Below are positions 7,169 to 14,731 of a stretch of DNA of 20,873 nucleotides, piece by piece (the stretch's first letter is position 1; the number at the start of each line of letters is the position of its first letter). The notes below the pieces were generated by a model. The model was not told the origin of the DNA, did no database searches, and saw only the letters and a list, made by a program, of their open reading frames with translations. A program made the position numbers and the translations under genes. The DNA is from CAYNFH01 sp964396385 (GTDB lineage: Bacteria > Armatimonadota > Chthonomonadetes > Chthonomonadales > CAJBBX01): the NCBI GenBank assembly GCA_964396385.1, contig CAYNFH010000110.1, forward strand, positions 1-20,873. Reading direction: 5' to 3'.

Positions 7169-10100
7169 TCAGCCGCAGGGTTCAGCCTGCGCCGGTCCGG
7201 TGGCAGGCGCACGGAACGGCGCCAGGGACGCCTCCAGTGCCTGTTCGAAGGAGAGGCAGCGGCCTGCCTCCACGGCGGCGTTGTAGGCAGAATCGCCCAG
7301 ACGCGCGCGGGCGGCGGCAAGATGGCGATCGCGGAAGGCGCTCGGCTCCAGCAGTGACGCATCCGCGCACGCCTGGAGCGAATCGGCGGCGCCTGTGAGG
7401 AGCGCCGCAAGCTCATCACGTCCCTGGAATGCATGAAGCGTGGCGAGCACGAAGAGGGTTCCGGGACCGTTGTTGGGATTGAGCCGCAGCGATTCTGTGA
7501 AGTAGCGCAGACCGGCCAGGTGGCTGCCGCTATACAGATGGGTGAGGGCCAGGTCGGCGAAGACCTGACCCGTGACGCGGTCGATGCCGATGGCCTGGAA
7601 CCGCTCCAGGCTCTCCTCCAGGTACAGTCGCGACTGCTCGTACTGGGCTGTCTCGCGGTAGACCCAGCCGAGCCGCTGGAGCACGCCCGCGTGGCCGCCA
7701 CGCTCTCCCATCTGGTCGAACAGTTCCAGCGCCTCCTCCAGCGCCGCGCGGGCAAAGGCGTAGTCGCCCAGCGCCAAGCCCACTTCTCCCAGGTAGAATA
7801 GGCACCACGCGATTCCGCGCCGCTCCTTCAGCTCGCGGCGGGCGGCGAGGGCCTCCTGGAAGAGGGCGCGGGCGCGTAGCGGGTCCTGCTCATACGCCAA
7901 CACCACGGAGCCGAGCCGGTAGAGAGACTGCGCCACACCCCGGCGGTCGCCTATCGTCTTGCGGACCTCGAGCGCCTCCCGGTGCAGCCGTGCCGCGTCG
8001 GCGTAGTCGTGGCAGTTCCAGCGCGCTGCCGCCAGCTCCTCCAGCGCCAGCGCGCTGCCGCGGGGGTCCTCCAGCTCCCGCCAGAGGGCCAGGCTCTCCT
8101 CACACAGCCGGCACGCTTCCTCACCCGGCCCGGTCTCGGTCAGTACCAGCCCGAGGCTCTGGAGCGCGCGGGCGATGCCGCGCCGGTCTCCCAACGCGCG
8201 GGCGATGGCCAGGCTCTCTTCGTGGCACCGGCGGGAGTCGGTATAGTCATCCTGGTACGAGGCCAGGCGGCCGGCCACATCCAGCACGGCGGCGCGTTCC
8301 GGTATGCCGCCGAGCGGCGCCGCCAGCGCCAAGGCCTCGGCCGCCCAGCGCCGCCCCTCCGTCATGTGGCCCCGGATCGCCCAGAACCGGCCTAGGGCCG
8401 TGACCAGCCGGAGGGCCATGACAGGATCAGCCGCTTCCATAGCCCAGGCCAAGGCGGCACGAAGGTTGTCTAGCTCTGCCTCCACCCGGTCCAGCGCCGC
8501 CGCCCGCTCCTCCGTATCGACCTGCCGGTCGGCCGTCTGGGCGAGAGCCAGGAAATAAGAGGCGTGCCGATAGCAGAGCATCGCCCGCTCTTCCGAACCA
8601 ACCTGCTCCCAGCCGAACTCCCGCAGTGTCTCCAGCATGGTGAAACGGACCTGGCCGCCCAGCTCCGGCGTGGTGATGAGCGAGCGCTCGCGGAGCTGCT
8701 CTAAGAGCGGTAGGGGTGAGGGGGTGAGGGGGTGAGGGGGTGATTCCGGAGTCGTGAGTCGTGAGTCGTGAGTCGTAAGGCTGGAATCCGGATTCGCCTG
8801 CTCGCCCATGCGGCCGCCGGAGCCTCGCCCAGTTCCGGATTCGGAAGGCCGCAGCACGCTCGGCCGCTCCCCGCAAATGGCCTCCGCCGCCTCCGCCGTC
8901 CAGCCGCCGCGAAAGACGGAGAGGCGGGGGAAGAACCGCTGCAGCTCCAGTGGGAGACTCCGGTAGCTCCAATCGATGGCCGCCCGCAGCGTGCGGTGCC
9001 GCTCCGGCAGGTCCTTGCGCCGGCTCACCAGCAGCTCAAAGCGGTCCTCCAACTGCTCCAGCATCTGGGCCGGCCCTAGCACTGGCGCGCGTGTGGCCGC
9101 CAGCTCGATGGCCAGCGGGATTCCCTCGAGCCGCGCACACAGCGAGGCGACGCTCTCCGCATTGTGGGCGGTGAGCTGGAAGTCCGGCCGGACCTTCTGG
9201 GCGCGGTCCAGGAAGAGCTGGACGCTGGGGAGCAGAATCAGGCCTTCAGGTGTTCGGGTGTTCAGGTATTCAGGGATGGGAAGCGGCAAGACGGGGAGCT
9301 CCTGCTCGCCCTCGATTCCAAGCGTCTGACGTGAGGTGACGAGGCAGGCCAGGTCCGGCACGCGGGCCAACAGTTCCGCCACCACGGACGCCCCATCCTC
9401 CGCGATCTGCTCAAAGTTGTCCAGGAGCAGGAGGGAGGGCTGCCGCGAGAGCCGCTCTACCACCCACTCCAGCGGATCCGTGTCCGCCGCCCTGCCGAGG
9501 CCTATCGCATCCGCCACCCGGTCCACAATGAGCCCGGCATCGGTCACGTCCACCAGCGGAACGAACCACACGGCTGCGCTGTAGGCCGCGCTCAGCGCCC
9601 GGCCGGCCTCAATGGCGAGTCGCGTCTTGCCGCTCCCTCCAGGCCCGGTCAAGGTGACAAGGCGTGAGGGGGTGAAGGGGTGAAGGGGTGAAGGGGTGGC
9701 CGATCTGTGATCCTGTAGGGGCGGCCCTATGTGGCTGCCCATTTCTGCCCTGCCGGCCAGCAGCTCCCTTATGTGCGCCAGCTCGTCCTGGCGGCCGAAG
9801 AAGCGGGTGAGGGCGATGGGGAGCTGCGGGCATGGCGGCCTGCTGGAGGACGGAGGACGGAGGACCGACGGAGTGTTGGAGTGATGGAATGACGGAGTGA
9901 TGCTCTCGGATCCCGTCCCCTTCTCCCCTTCCCTCTCCGTCCTCCGTCCTCCGTCCTCCGTCACACTCCGTGAAAGCTCCGCGAGGCGGCTGCGGGCACG
10001 GGCGGCCAGCTCCGCCAGGGCGCGCTGCTCCGACACGATCCAATCCTCGTACAGGCCCGCGAGTAGCTCGCCCCGGTAGAGACGCACCGCCCGCTCCAGC

Positions 10101-10489
10101 AGGGCCCATTCCTGCGCCGGGTCCTCCGTCTGCCTGGCAGCCCGCAGCACGGCCTTGAACTCCGCTACGTCCGTACGCACCGCCTCCGGATTCAGCCGCA
10201 CGCAGCCGCGGTCTGCCTGAACTACGCTGCCGGCAGCCACCCCCGGCAGCTCAAGCTGGTGGCGCAGAGAGGAAAGCGCCGTGCGCAGGCTGTGGCGAGC
10301 GGCCTCCGGGTCGTCATCCGGCCAGAAGAGGTCGATGAGCCGCTCGCGCGGGTGGGAGCGGTCCAGGTGGTAGGCCAGGTAGGCCAGAAGCGAGGCGGTC
10401 TTTTGCGTGCGGAAGCGGGTGATCTCACGCGGTCCCTGCCGGGCTGTGAGCCCGCCGAACAGCTCTATTTGCCACGGTTCCAGCAGCAT
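7169..10489 (-). CDS. SARP-family regulator with BTAD, NB-ARC ATPase and TPR domains
   Basis: This 1106-aa regulator has the AfsR-like architecture. Residues 1–100 form an OmpR/PhoB-type winged helix (FGGLTARQGPREITRFRTQK; HPRERLIDLFWPDDDPEAAR). Residues about 105–172 form the bacterial transcriptional activator domain (DVAEFKAVL…LYRGELLAGLYEDW). An NB-ARC/STAND ATPase carries Walker A GPGGSGKTR (282–290), Walker B LLLLDNFEQ (353–361), LVTSRQ (383–388) and GIPLAIEL (456–463). About 450 residues of TPRs follow, with repeats such as LGDYAFARAALEEALELFDQMGE. Members use ATP-gated oligomerisation, sensed through TPRs, to activate promoters with direct repeats. Four low-complexity inserts (about 176–219, 253–276, 404–420, 541–594) are encoded by tandem DNA repeats and fall at domain borders or loops. 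No clear ribosome binding site precedes ATG 10489. Confidence 0.92.
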   Translation of the reverse strand: MLLEPWQIELFGGLTARQGPREITRFRTQKTASLLAYLAYHLDRSHPRERLIDLFWPDDDPEAARHSLRTALSSLRHQLELPGVAAGSVVQADRGCVRLNPEAVRTDVAEFKAVLRAARQTEDPAQEWALLERAVRLYRGELLAGLYEDWIVSEQRALAELAARARSRLAELSRSVTEDGGRRTEREGEKGTGSESITPSFHHSNTPSVLRPPSSSRPPCPQLPIALTRFFGRQDELAHIRELLAGRAEMGSHIGPPLQDHRSATPSPLHPFTPSRLVTLTGPGGSGKTRLAIEAGRALSAAYSAAVWFVPLVDVTDAGLIVDRVADAIGLGRAADTDPLEWVVERLSRQPSLLLLDNFEQIAEDGASVVAELLARVPDLACLVTSRQTLGIEGEQELPVLPLPIPEYLNTRTPEGLILLPSVQLFLDRAQKVRPDFQLTAHNAESVASLCARLEGIPLAIELAATRAPVLGPAQMLEQLEDRFELLVSRRKDLPERHRTLRAAIDWSYRSLPLELQRFFPRLSVFRGGWTAEAAEAICGERPSVLRPSESGTGRGSGGRMGEQANPDSSLTTHDSRLTTPESPPHPLTPSPLPLLEQLRERSLITTPELGGQVRFTMLETLREFGWEQVGSEERAMLCYRHASYFLALAQTADRQVDTEERAAALDRVEAELDNLRAALAWAMEAADPVMALRLVTALGRFWAIRGHMTEGRRWAAEALALAAPLGGIPERAAVLDVAGRLASYQDDYTDSRRCHEESLAIARALGDRRGIARALQSLGLVLTETGPGEEACRLCEESLALWRELEDPRGSALALEELAAARWNCHDYADAARLHREALEVRKTIGDRRGVAQSLYRLGSVVLAYEQDPLRARALFQEALAARRELKERRGIAWCLFYLGEVGLALGDYAFARAALEEALELFDQMGERGGHAGVLQRLGWVYRETAQYEQSRLYLEESLERFQAIGIDRVTGQVFADLALTHLYSGSHLAGLRYFTESLRLNPNNGPGTLFVLATLHAFQGRDELAALLTGAADSLQACADASLLEPSAFRDRHLAAARARLGDSAYNAAVEAGRCLSFEQALEASLAPFRAPATGPAQAEPCG
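8713..8796. repeat. Octamer/heptamer element inside SARP gene (after NB-ARC)
   Basis: Octamers of GGGGGTGA (four near copies) lead to a TTCCGGAG centre, then heptamers of GTCGTGA (three exact copies and GTCGTAA), then GGAATCCGGATTC. It is in frame and encodes the Ser/Thr/Pro-rich residues near 565–594, between the winged-helix end of the NB-ARC module and the TPR region. Confidence 0.75.
9246..9276. repeat. Octamer repeat (AGGTGTTC) inside SARP gene
   Basis: Three degenerate octamers, AGGTGTTC, GGGTGTTC and AGGTATTC, followed by AGGG encode PEYLNTRTPEG (about 406–416) in the middle of the ATPase module. Confidence 0.55.
9663..9700. repeat. Octamer repeat (GGGTGAAG) just before Walker A in SARP gene
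   Basis: Four to five degenerate GGGTGAAG units encode ATPSPLHPFTPSR directly before the LVTLTGPGG Walker A strand. The insertion is in frame and lengthens the linker that leads into the P-loop. Confidence 0.65.
9844..9969. repeat. Inverted heptamer element in BTAD–NB-ARC linker
   Basis: Left arm: three GGAGGAC heptamers, then GTGATGGA-like octamers. Centre: CTCGGATCCCG. Right arm: four CCTCCGT heptamers (ending near 9961). The GGAGGAC arm and the CCTCCGT arm are perfect complements over about 20 bp, so the RNA or single-stranded DNA can fold into a long hairpin. It is in frame and encodes residues about 176–219. Confidence 0.8.
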
Positions 10490-10683
10490 GACGGCGCCAG
10501 CGGGGCACCGGCACGGAGCAGCAGCGCGGTCCGGCCGGCATCGGATCGCGCTGCTCGTCTATTCGAGATTTTGAAGGTGCCGTCCTCCACGCTACAGGGA
10601 CCGGATTCCGGGGCTCGCACGTCCGACTCGTCCGACTTTCGGACTACTCCGATTGCACCTGCCTGTAACCTGTCCCCTGTAAG
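10490..10683. repeat. Gap upstream of SARP gene with inverted repeat element
   Basis: No gene is seen in these 194 bp. TACAGGG (10593–10599) and CCCTGTA (10675–10681) are inverted arms enclosing GGATTCCGG, two CGTCCGACT nonamers and CCTGTAA heptamers. This is another member of the dispersed element family and lies in the SARP gene's leader; I see no convincing promoter. Confidence 0.55.
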
Positions 10684-11076
10684 CTATTCCGGCGGTCCGT
10701 ACACTTCCTGCTCCACCTCGCGGATGAGCATGTCGAGGATCTCGGCGGGGCCGTGCCCGCCCCAGCCGCGCTCCTCATCCACCCGCTGCGCGGCGGCGTA
10801 GGCATCCCGCAGGGCCTCCAGGTAGGCCCGGTTAGCGGTGGTGTCCAGGAGGTCCAGCGCGACTTCCGGCGGGGGCGCGAGCTCTTCCATGGGCTCGGCG
10901 CCGGCTCGCTCCAGGTCGTTGCCTACCAGGATGGCGGCCTTCATGGTGAATTCCGCCAGGGCGAGCGCGTCCGCCACCTTTCTCTCGTGAAGGCGGTCCC
11001 GAAGCGCGAACATGTTGGATCGCACCCGCTCCGCGAAGGTGCGCCAGGCGTTGAGGTCCTCCAGGGGCACATTCAT
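10684..11076 (-). CDS. Hypothetical 130-aa helical protein
   Basis: This frame encodes a mostly helical, acidic protein without signal peptide or membrane segment. The N-terminal half (LNAWRTFAERVRSNMFALRDRLHERKVADALALAEFTMKAA) looks like a helical bundle, and the C-terminus ends DMLIREVEQEVYGPPE. I do not recognise a family. The start at 11076 lacks a clear ribosome binding site. It lies on the same strand as the SARP gene, 194 bp upstream of it, separated by a repeat element, so co-transcription is possible but unproven. High third-position GC and the absence of a better frame support coding. Confidence 0.6.
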   Translation of the reverse strand: MNVPLEDLNAWRTFAERVRSNMFALRDRLHERKVADALALAEFTMKAAILVGNDLERAGAEPMEELAPPPEVALDLLDTTANRAYLEALRDAYAAAQRVDEERGWGGHGPAEILDMLIREVEQEVYGPPE

Positions 11077-11100
11077 AACGGGAAGAGGATACCCGGTTGG

Positions 11101-11199
11101 CGGATGAGGGGGTGAAGGGGTGAAGGGGTGAGGAGGTGATTCCGGACTACGGACCGCCGTTCTACTGATTACTGGCTACCGGCTACTGACTACTTCTCC
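11101..11199. repeat. Octamer plus heptamer element between divergent genes
   Basis: Octamers of GGTGAAGG (about four) lead to GATTCCGGACTACGG and then heptamers of CTACTGR (CTACTGA, TTACTGG, CTACCGG, CTACTGA). It fills most of the gap between the divergent 130-aa gene and the ABC ATPase gene. Confidence 0.75.
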
Positions 11200-11201
11200 G
11201 G

Positions 11202-11207
11202 TACAAT
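11202..11207 (+). promoter_or_regulatory. Possible -10 box for the ABC ATPase gene
   Basis: TACAAT lies 33 bp before the ATG at 11240, directly after the repeat element. No convincing -35 hexamer is present because the repeat array occupies that position, so the call is weak. Confidence 0.35.
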
Positions 11208-11239
11208 GATCTGCCCGCATGGCGGGGGGAGGAGGCGCG

Positions 11240-12217
11240 ATGCCGCAGGTCCTGGTGGAGGATCTGGTGAAGACGTTCCGGGTGGCGGAGCGGGAGGCCG
11301 GGACGTGGGGCGCGGTTCGCGGATTGGTGCGCCGTCGGTACCGCACCGTGCGCGCGTTGGACGGCATTTCGTTCCAGCTCGAGGCGGGAGAGCTGGTGGG
11401 GTACATCGGCCCCAACGGGGCGGGCAAGTCCACCACCGTCAAGGCGCTGGCGGGGATCCTGGTTCCGGATTCTGGCCGGTGCGAGGTGATGGGCCGTGTG
11501 CCCTGGCGCGAGCGGATCGCCCACGTGGCCCGGATCGGCGTCGTCTTCGGGCAGAGGTCCCAGCTCTGGTGGGACCTGCCGGTAGTGGAATCGTTCGAGC
11601 TGCTGCGGGACATCTACCGCGTGCCGCAGCCGGACTACGCGGCGCGTCTGGTGGAGCTGGTGGAGCTGCTCAACCTCTCCTCGCTGCTGGACACGCCGGT
11701 GCGCCAGCTCAGCCTGGGGCAGCGCATGCGGTGTGAGCTTGCCGGCTCTCTCCTGCACGCCCCACCCATCCTTTTCCTCGACGAGCCGACCATTGGGCTG
11801 GACGCCGTCTCCAAGCTGGCCGTACGGGACTTTGTGAAGCGCCTGAACCGCGAGCGGGGCGTCACGGTTATCCTCACCACCCACGACATGGACGACATCG
11901 AGGCTCTCTGCACGCGCGTGATCCTCATCGGAGACGGCCGTATTCTGTCGGACGGGACGCTGGAGGCGCTGCGGGCGCGCGTCACTTCCGAGCGCTGGCT
12001 GATCGTGGACCTGGTGGACGCGCGGGAGCCGGTGTGCGACCCGGACGCGGAAGTGATCCGTAGGGAGGAGCACCGTGTCTGCCTGCGGTTCGACCCGTCG
12101 CGCGTGGCCACGGCGGAGCTCATCGCGCGCGTCACGGCGGCCCATGCGGTTCAGGACCTGTACGTGCAGAACCCGCCGATAGAAGAGGTGATCGCCAGGC
12201 TGTACGAAGAGGGCTAG
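11240..12217 (+). CDS. ABC-2 transporter ATPase without neighbouring permease
   Basis: This 325-aa ATP-binding subunit has Walker A GPNGAGKST (57–65), Q105 in VVFGQRSQLWWDLP, signature LSLGQ (157–161), Walker B ILFLDEP (177–183), D-loop GLD (186–188) and H215 in TTHD. GQRSQLWWDLP is typical of the ABC-2 branch that pairs with two DUF990-type permeases (viologen or drug exporters). The chosen ATG has GGGGAGGAGG seven bases upstream; an in-frame ATG 21 bp earlier has none. The C-terminal domain (about 245–325) is complete. The two permease genes that normally follow are absent: the next frame is a quinone oxidoreductase stump. The protein may serve permeases elsewhere, or be a remnant of a lost cluster. 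Confidence 0.9.
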   Translation: MPQVLVEDLVKTFRVAEREAGTWGAVRGLVRRRYRTVRALDGISFQLEAGELVGYIGPNGAGKSTTVKALAGILVPDSGRCEVMGRVPWRERIAHVARIGVVFGQRSQLWWDLPVVESFELLRDIYRVPQPDYAARLVELVELLNLSSLLDTPVRQLSLGQRMRCELAGSLLHAPPILFLDEPTIGLDAVSKLAVRDFVKRLNRERGVTVILTTHDMDDIEALCTRVILIGDGRILSDGTLEALRARVTSERWLIVDLVDAREPVCDPDAEVIRREEHRVCLRFDPSRVATAELIARVTAAHAVQDLYVQNPPIEEVIARLYEEG

Positions 12218-12271
12218 CGGCCGGATCGCACCGGTCCGAGCGGCGAGTTGCGCGGAACCTTTTGCGACCTG

Positions 12272-12301
12272 TTGACGGAAAGTCACAGACGATTCTCTAA
12301 T
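12272..12301 (+). promoter_or_regulatory. Sigma70-type promoter before the oxidoreductase stump
   Basis: TTGACG (12272–12277) and TCTAAT (12296–12301) are separated by 18 bp, 21 bp before the stump ATG. This is the best -35/-10 pair I see in the window. It would now drive the stump and the SRPBCC gene behind it. Confidence 0.5.
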
Positions 12302-12322
12302 GGGCCTCAGAGGAGTAGGGGT

Positions 12323-12418
12323 ATGAAGGAGATATGGGTAGATGCGTACGGCGGGCCGGAGGTCCTCTCACTGCAGGAGGGCCCCGAAACCACCGGGAAG
12401 CTGGTCCTGGGCGTCTGA
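12323..12418 (+). pseudogene. Truncated quinone oxidoreductase N-terminus (31 aa)
   Basis: A 31-codon frame beginning MKEIWVDAYGGPEVLSLQE matches the conserved start of zinc-independent NADPH:quinone oxidoreductases (M.a..v..yGGPEVL.l.e.p), which are about 320 aa long. It then passes into ETTGKLVLGV and stops at 12418. The GroES-like and NADPH-binding domains are gone. A good ribosome binding site (GAGGAG about 8–9 bases before the ATG) and a promoter remain. Quinone oxidoreductase genes are often next to SRPBCC genes, and an SRPBCC gene starts 4 bp after this stop, so a deletion inside a two-gene operon is the likely history. It could alternatively survive as a translated leader peptide coupling translation into the SRPBCC gene. 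Confidence 0.65.
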
Positions 12419-12422
12419 GCCC

Positions 12423-12878
12423 GTGGGCAGGCTGGCGGTCACTACCCGAATCGAGGCGCCGGTGGAGCGGTGCTTCGACCTGGCGCGGGACGTGAAGGTT
12501 CACTGCCGGACGGCCGCGTTCACCGGCGAGCGGGCCGTGGCCGGGGTGACTACCGGCCTGCTGGAGCTGGGCGAAACCGTGACCTTCGAAGGCGTGCACT
12601 TCGGGGTGCGGCAGCGGCTGACGGCGCGCGTGGTGGAGCTCGACCGGCCGCGCAGGTTTGTGGACGAGATGGTGTCCGGCGCGTTCCAGGCCTTACGGCA
12701 CGAGCATGTATTCCGGCCGGACGGCAGCGCCACTGTCATGGAGGACATCCTGGTCTGGACTTGCCCGTTCGGTTTGCTGGGCCGGCTGGCAGATCCGATA
12801 GTGGCGCGGCACCTGCGGGGCTTCGTGGTGCGGCGGAACGCGGCGCTGAAGCGGATGGCGGAGGAGGCGGCGCCGTGA
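12423..12878 (+). CDS. SRPBCC family (START-like) protein
   Basis: This protein of about 151 aa belongs to the SRPBCC helix-grip fold: VTTRIEAPVERCFDLARDV at the N-terminus (first strand and helix), TGERAVAGVTTGLLELGETVTF, then HFGVRQRLTARVVELDRPRRFVDEMVSGAFQALRHEHVF, and a C-terminal helix LGRLADPIVARHLRGFVVRRNAALKRM. Such proteins have a deep hydrophobic ligand cavity; ligand unknown. The start chosen is GTG 12423, because the frame upstream of it overlaps the oxidoreductase stump and reads as a shadow (MRTAGRRSSHCRR…). There is no ribosome binding site before this GTG, so translation probably depends on coupling to the stump 4 bp upstream. Family member lengths agree with about 150 aa. Confidence 0.8.
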   Translation: MGRLAVTTRIEAPVERCFDLARDVKVHCRTAAFTGERAVAGVTTGLLELGETVTFEGVHFGVRQRLTARVVELDRPRRFVDEMVSGAFQALRHEHVFRPDGSATVMEDILVWTCPFGLLGRLADPIVARHLRGFVVRRNAALKRMAEEAAP

Positions 12879-12894
12879 AGCCGACAATAGGGGC

Positions 12895-13551
12895 ATGGCA
12901 AGAGCGCGGAAATCAAGCACGGTGGACGGGCCACGCTGGAAGGAGCAGATCCGCGCTCTGGTTGAAGAGGTCCATGCGGTCCACAAGGAGCACCAGGCCA
13001 TCTGGACCCGGACATATGAGTCGACGAAGGGGCACGCGGCGACCAGCTTAGCTTATAAGGCGGCGCAGCCTCAGGCTGAGCGCCTCCGCGCGCTGCTGGA
13101 GGAGCTGTTCTGGAACACGCTGCAGCCGGTTGAGGAGCGGATGCTGGCCGGCGATGCCGTCGCCATAGACCAGATCATCGACTTCCTGGCGGTGGACCTG
13201 CCGGCCTTCCACTGCGGATATGCCAAGGAGTGGTACCTGCGCAAGCTGAAGTCCCTCCCATTACGTATCGACCAGCAGGAGCGGCTGCGCGGGCTGGCGC
13301 TGGAGCAGTGCCGGACATTGACCTACCGGCGCGAGTTCCGGGAGTGGTGCCGGCTGATGATCAGGCTGGCGGACAAAGGATTTGTGGAGGCGTTATTGCC
13401 GCTGACGGAGAGCGTGCACGGCTTTATCTGGCTCAAGTCCAACCTGATGCTCTACAAGGTCCTGAACAACCGTCCTGAGCTGCGCCAGTATACTGCCGGG
13501 CGCCCGTTCTCAAGATTCGAGTGGCACCCGTACCCCAAGTGGAAAGTATAG
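12895..13551 (+). CDS. Hypothetical 218-aa helical protein
   Basis: This is a soluble, basic, largely helical protein starting MARARKSSTVDGPRWKEQIRAL (first 20 or so residues basic), rich in aromatic residues and Leu/Glu/Arg. Recognisable stretches are VEEVHAVHKEHQAIWTRTYE, FLAVDLPAFHCGYAKEWYLR and a C-terminal FSRFEWHPYPKWKV. There is no signal peptide or membrane segment. I know no family with this pattern. It starts 16 bp after the SRPBCC gene with AGGGG a few bases before the ATG, so it may be the last gene of that operon. Codon use resembles the neighbours. Confidence 0.7.
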   Translation: MARARKSSTVDGPRWKEQIRALVEEVHAVHKEHQAIWTRTYESTKGHAATSLAYKAAQPQAERLRALLEELFWNTLQPVEERMLAGDAVAIDQIIDFLAVDLPAFHCGYAKEWYLRKLKSLPLRIDQQERLRGLALEQCRTLTYRREFREWCRLMIRLADKGFVEALLPLTESVHGFIWLKSNLMLYKVLNNRPELRQYTAGRPFSRFEWHPYPKWKV

Positions 13552-13594
13552 GGGTCGTGTATCGCCAAAATCGCCTGATCCGGAGCATGGATAT

Positions 13595-13873
13595 ATGAAG
13601 CATGTCCAACGGCGGACGCCCGCGCGGAAGGGCCGCGGGAAACCATACTCACCGGATCCGGCGAAACTGGCGGATCGGGAGCGCAGGCTCCTGGAAGAGC
13701 AGGTGCGCGCAGTCATTTCCGCGTCCCGAGGAACGAAGGGCCGCTTCAGGAATCTCATGGAAGAGGGGCTCAAGGCGTGCATCGAACCGCCCGCGGCTGC
13801 GTGCGTATACACCGGTGCGACCATTAGGGCAGCGATTTGGACGGCTTCCATACGATACATACTGGTCTCATGA
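13595..13873 (+). CDS. Possible 92-aa basic protein
   Basis: The frame starts at ATG 13595 with GGAG about 9 bases upstream. Residues 1–60 are highly charged and helix-forming (KGRGKPYSPDPAKLADRERR; LLEEQVRAVISASRGTKGRF), which looks coding. The last 30 residues (CVYTGATIRAAIWTASIRYILVS) change character and could reflect a frameshift or a decayed end. An overlapping frame 7 bp downstream (13602–13880) is Arg/Ser-rich and looks like a shadow. No family recognised. Confidence 0.45.
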   Translation: MKHVQRRTPARKGRGKPYSPDPAKLADRERRLLEEQVRAVISASRGTKGRFRNLMEEGLKACIEPPAAACVYTGATIRAAIWTASIRYILVS

Positions 13874-13876
13874 GGG

Positions 13877-14692
13877 GTGAGCCGAACAGAAATGGTAGGT
13901 GATACGCCGGACAAGTCGTCGGGGTGGAGGTTCTGGCTGTATGTGGTGTCCGCCGCCGCGGCGTGTGCATCAGTGGGATTCTTCGGCGGGTGCAACGCGG
14001 ATGCGGCGGATTCGGCTATTCGGGGAACGTACGCCGACCGATTCGTCTTACCGGGGTTGATCTCCGGCGTTGCCATCGGGGTGCTGGTGGCGCTCGGGGA
14101 GCAGCGGACGGCGGCGAGGTCCGATCATGAGCGGCGCGCCGCCCTGCGCAGGCTGGCGTATGGAGGCGCGTGGTTGACCGTTGGCGTGGGGACGTTAGTG
14201 GCGGCGACCTACGTGAATAACGATACCTGGCCCTGGAAGCCCGTAGACCTACCGCTGCGGGTGGACCGGCGCGACGCAGTTCGCGCGACCTTCTCTACGT
14301 TCTCCGGCGGAGATTATAACGTCCTCCTGGAGTACGATTCGAAAGCAGCAGCCGACGATGTGGCACTGCCCGATGTGCAGTGTACGGTTACGGGTCCGCC
14401 GGGTTTTCAAGAGCACTGGATGCCGCAGGACAGCGGCGGCTCACAGCTTGGCGTGCTGCGGGCGGTGAAGGGCCGGCGTTACACGCTCACAGCGCAGGTG
14501 GTCACGCCCTCGCCCGCCTTGCAGGCCCGGCATCCGCACCTGGAGGTGATGAGCACCTATATGGTGAGCCAGCACTATCTTCAGGCCGCCATGCTTTACG
14601 GCGGCGGCGTCATCGCGCTCCTGATCTCCGTACCGCTGCTGTACTCCTCCCTGCGCCAGCTCCGACGGGATGGCCGGTCCGCGCCACACTGA
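13877..14692 (+). CDS. Hypothetical membrane protein, four predicted helices
   Basis: This 271-aa protein has predicted membrane helices at about 18–37, 56–73, 93–113 and 240–258. Between the third and fourth lies an extracytoplasmic region of about 120 residues rich in beta strands (LPLRVDRRDAVRATFSTFSG; VQCTVTGPPGFQEHWMPQDS; RRYTLTAQVVTPSPALQARH), possibly an Ig-like fold. The frame opens at GTG 13877; an ATG at 13892 (MVGDTPDK) is an alternative, and neither has a strong ribosome binding site. I recognise no family. It ends 39 bp before the convergent kinase-like gene. Its position 3 bp after the preceding short frame suggests read-through expression from upstream. Confidence 0.65.
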   Translation: MSRTEMVGDTPDKSSGWRFWLYVVSAAAACASVGFFGGCNADAADSAIRGTYADRFVLPGLISGVAIGVLVALGEQRTAARSDHERRAALRRLAYGGAWLTVGVGTLVAATYVNNDTWPWKPVDLPLRVDRRDAVRATFSTFSGGDYNVLLEYDSKAAADDVALPDVQCTVTGPPGFQEHWMPQDSGGSQLGVLRAVKGRRYTLTAQVVTPSPALQARHPHLEVMSTYMVSQHYLQAAMLYGGGVIALLISVPLLYSSLRQLRRDGRSAPH

Positions 14693-14731
14693 CAGGAGGA
14701 GCAGCCGCCGCGGCTTGACGGCGACCACCCT

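Noticed and set aside
8713..9969. Tandem repeats considered as a CRISPR array
   Set aside because: Units are 7–8 bp without spacers of constant length, no cas gene is present, and the repeats are in frame in a coding sequence.
12342..12422. N-terminal extension of the SRPBCC protein
   Set aside because: It overlaps the oxidoreductase stump in another phase and adds residues absent from the family.
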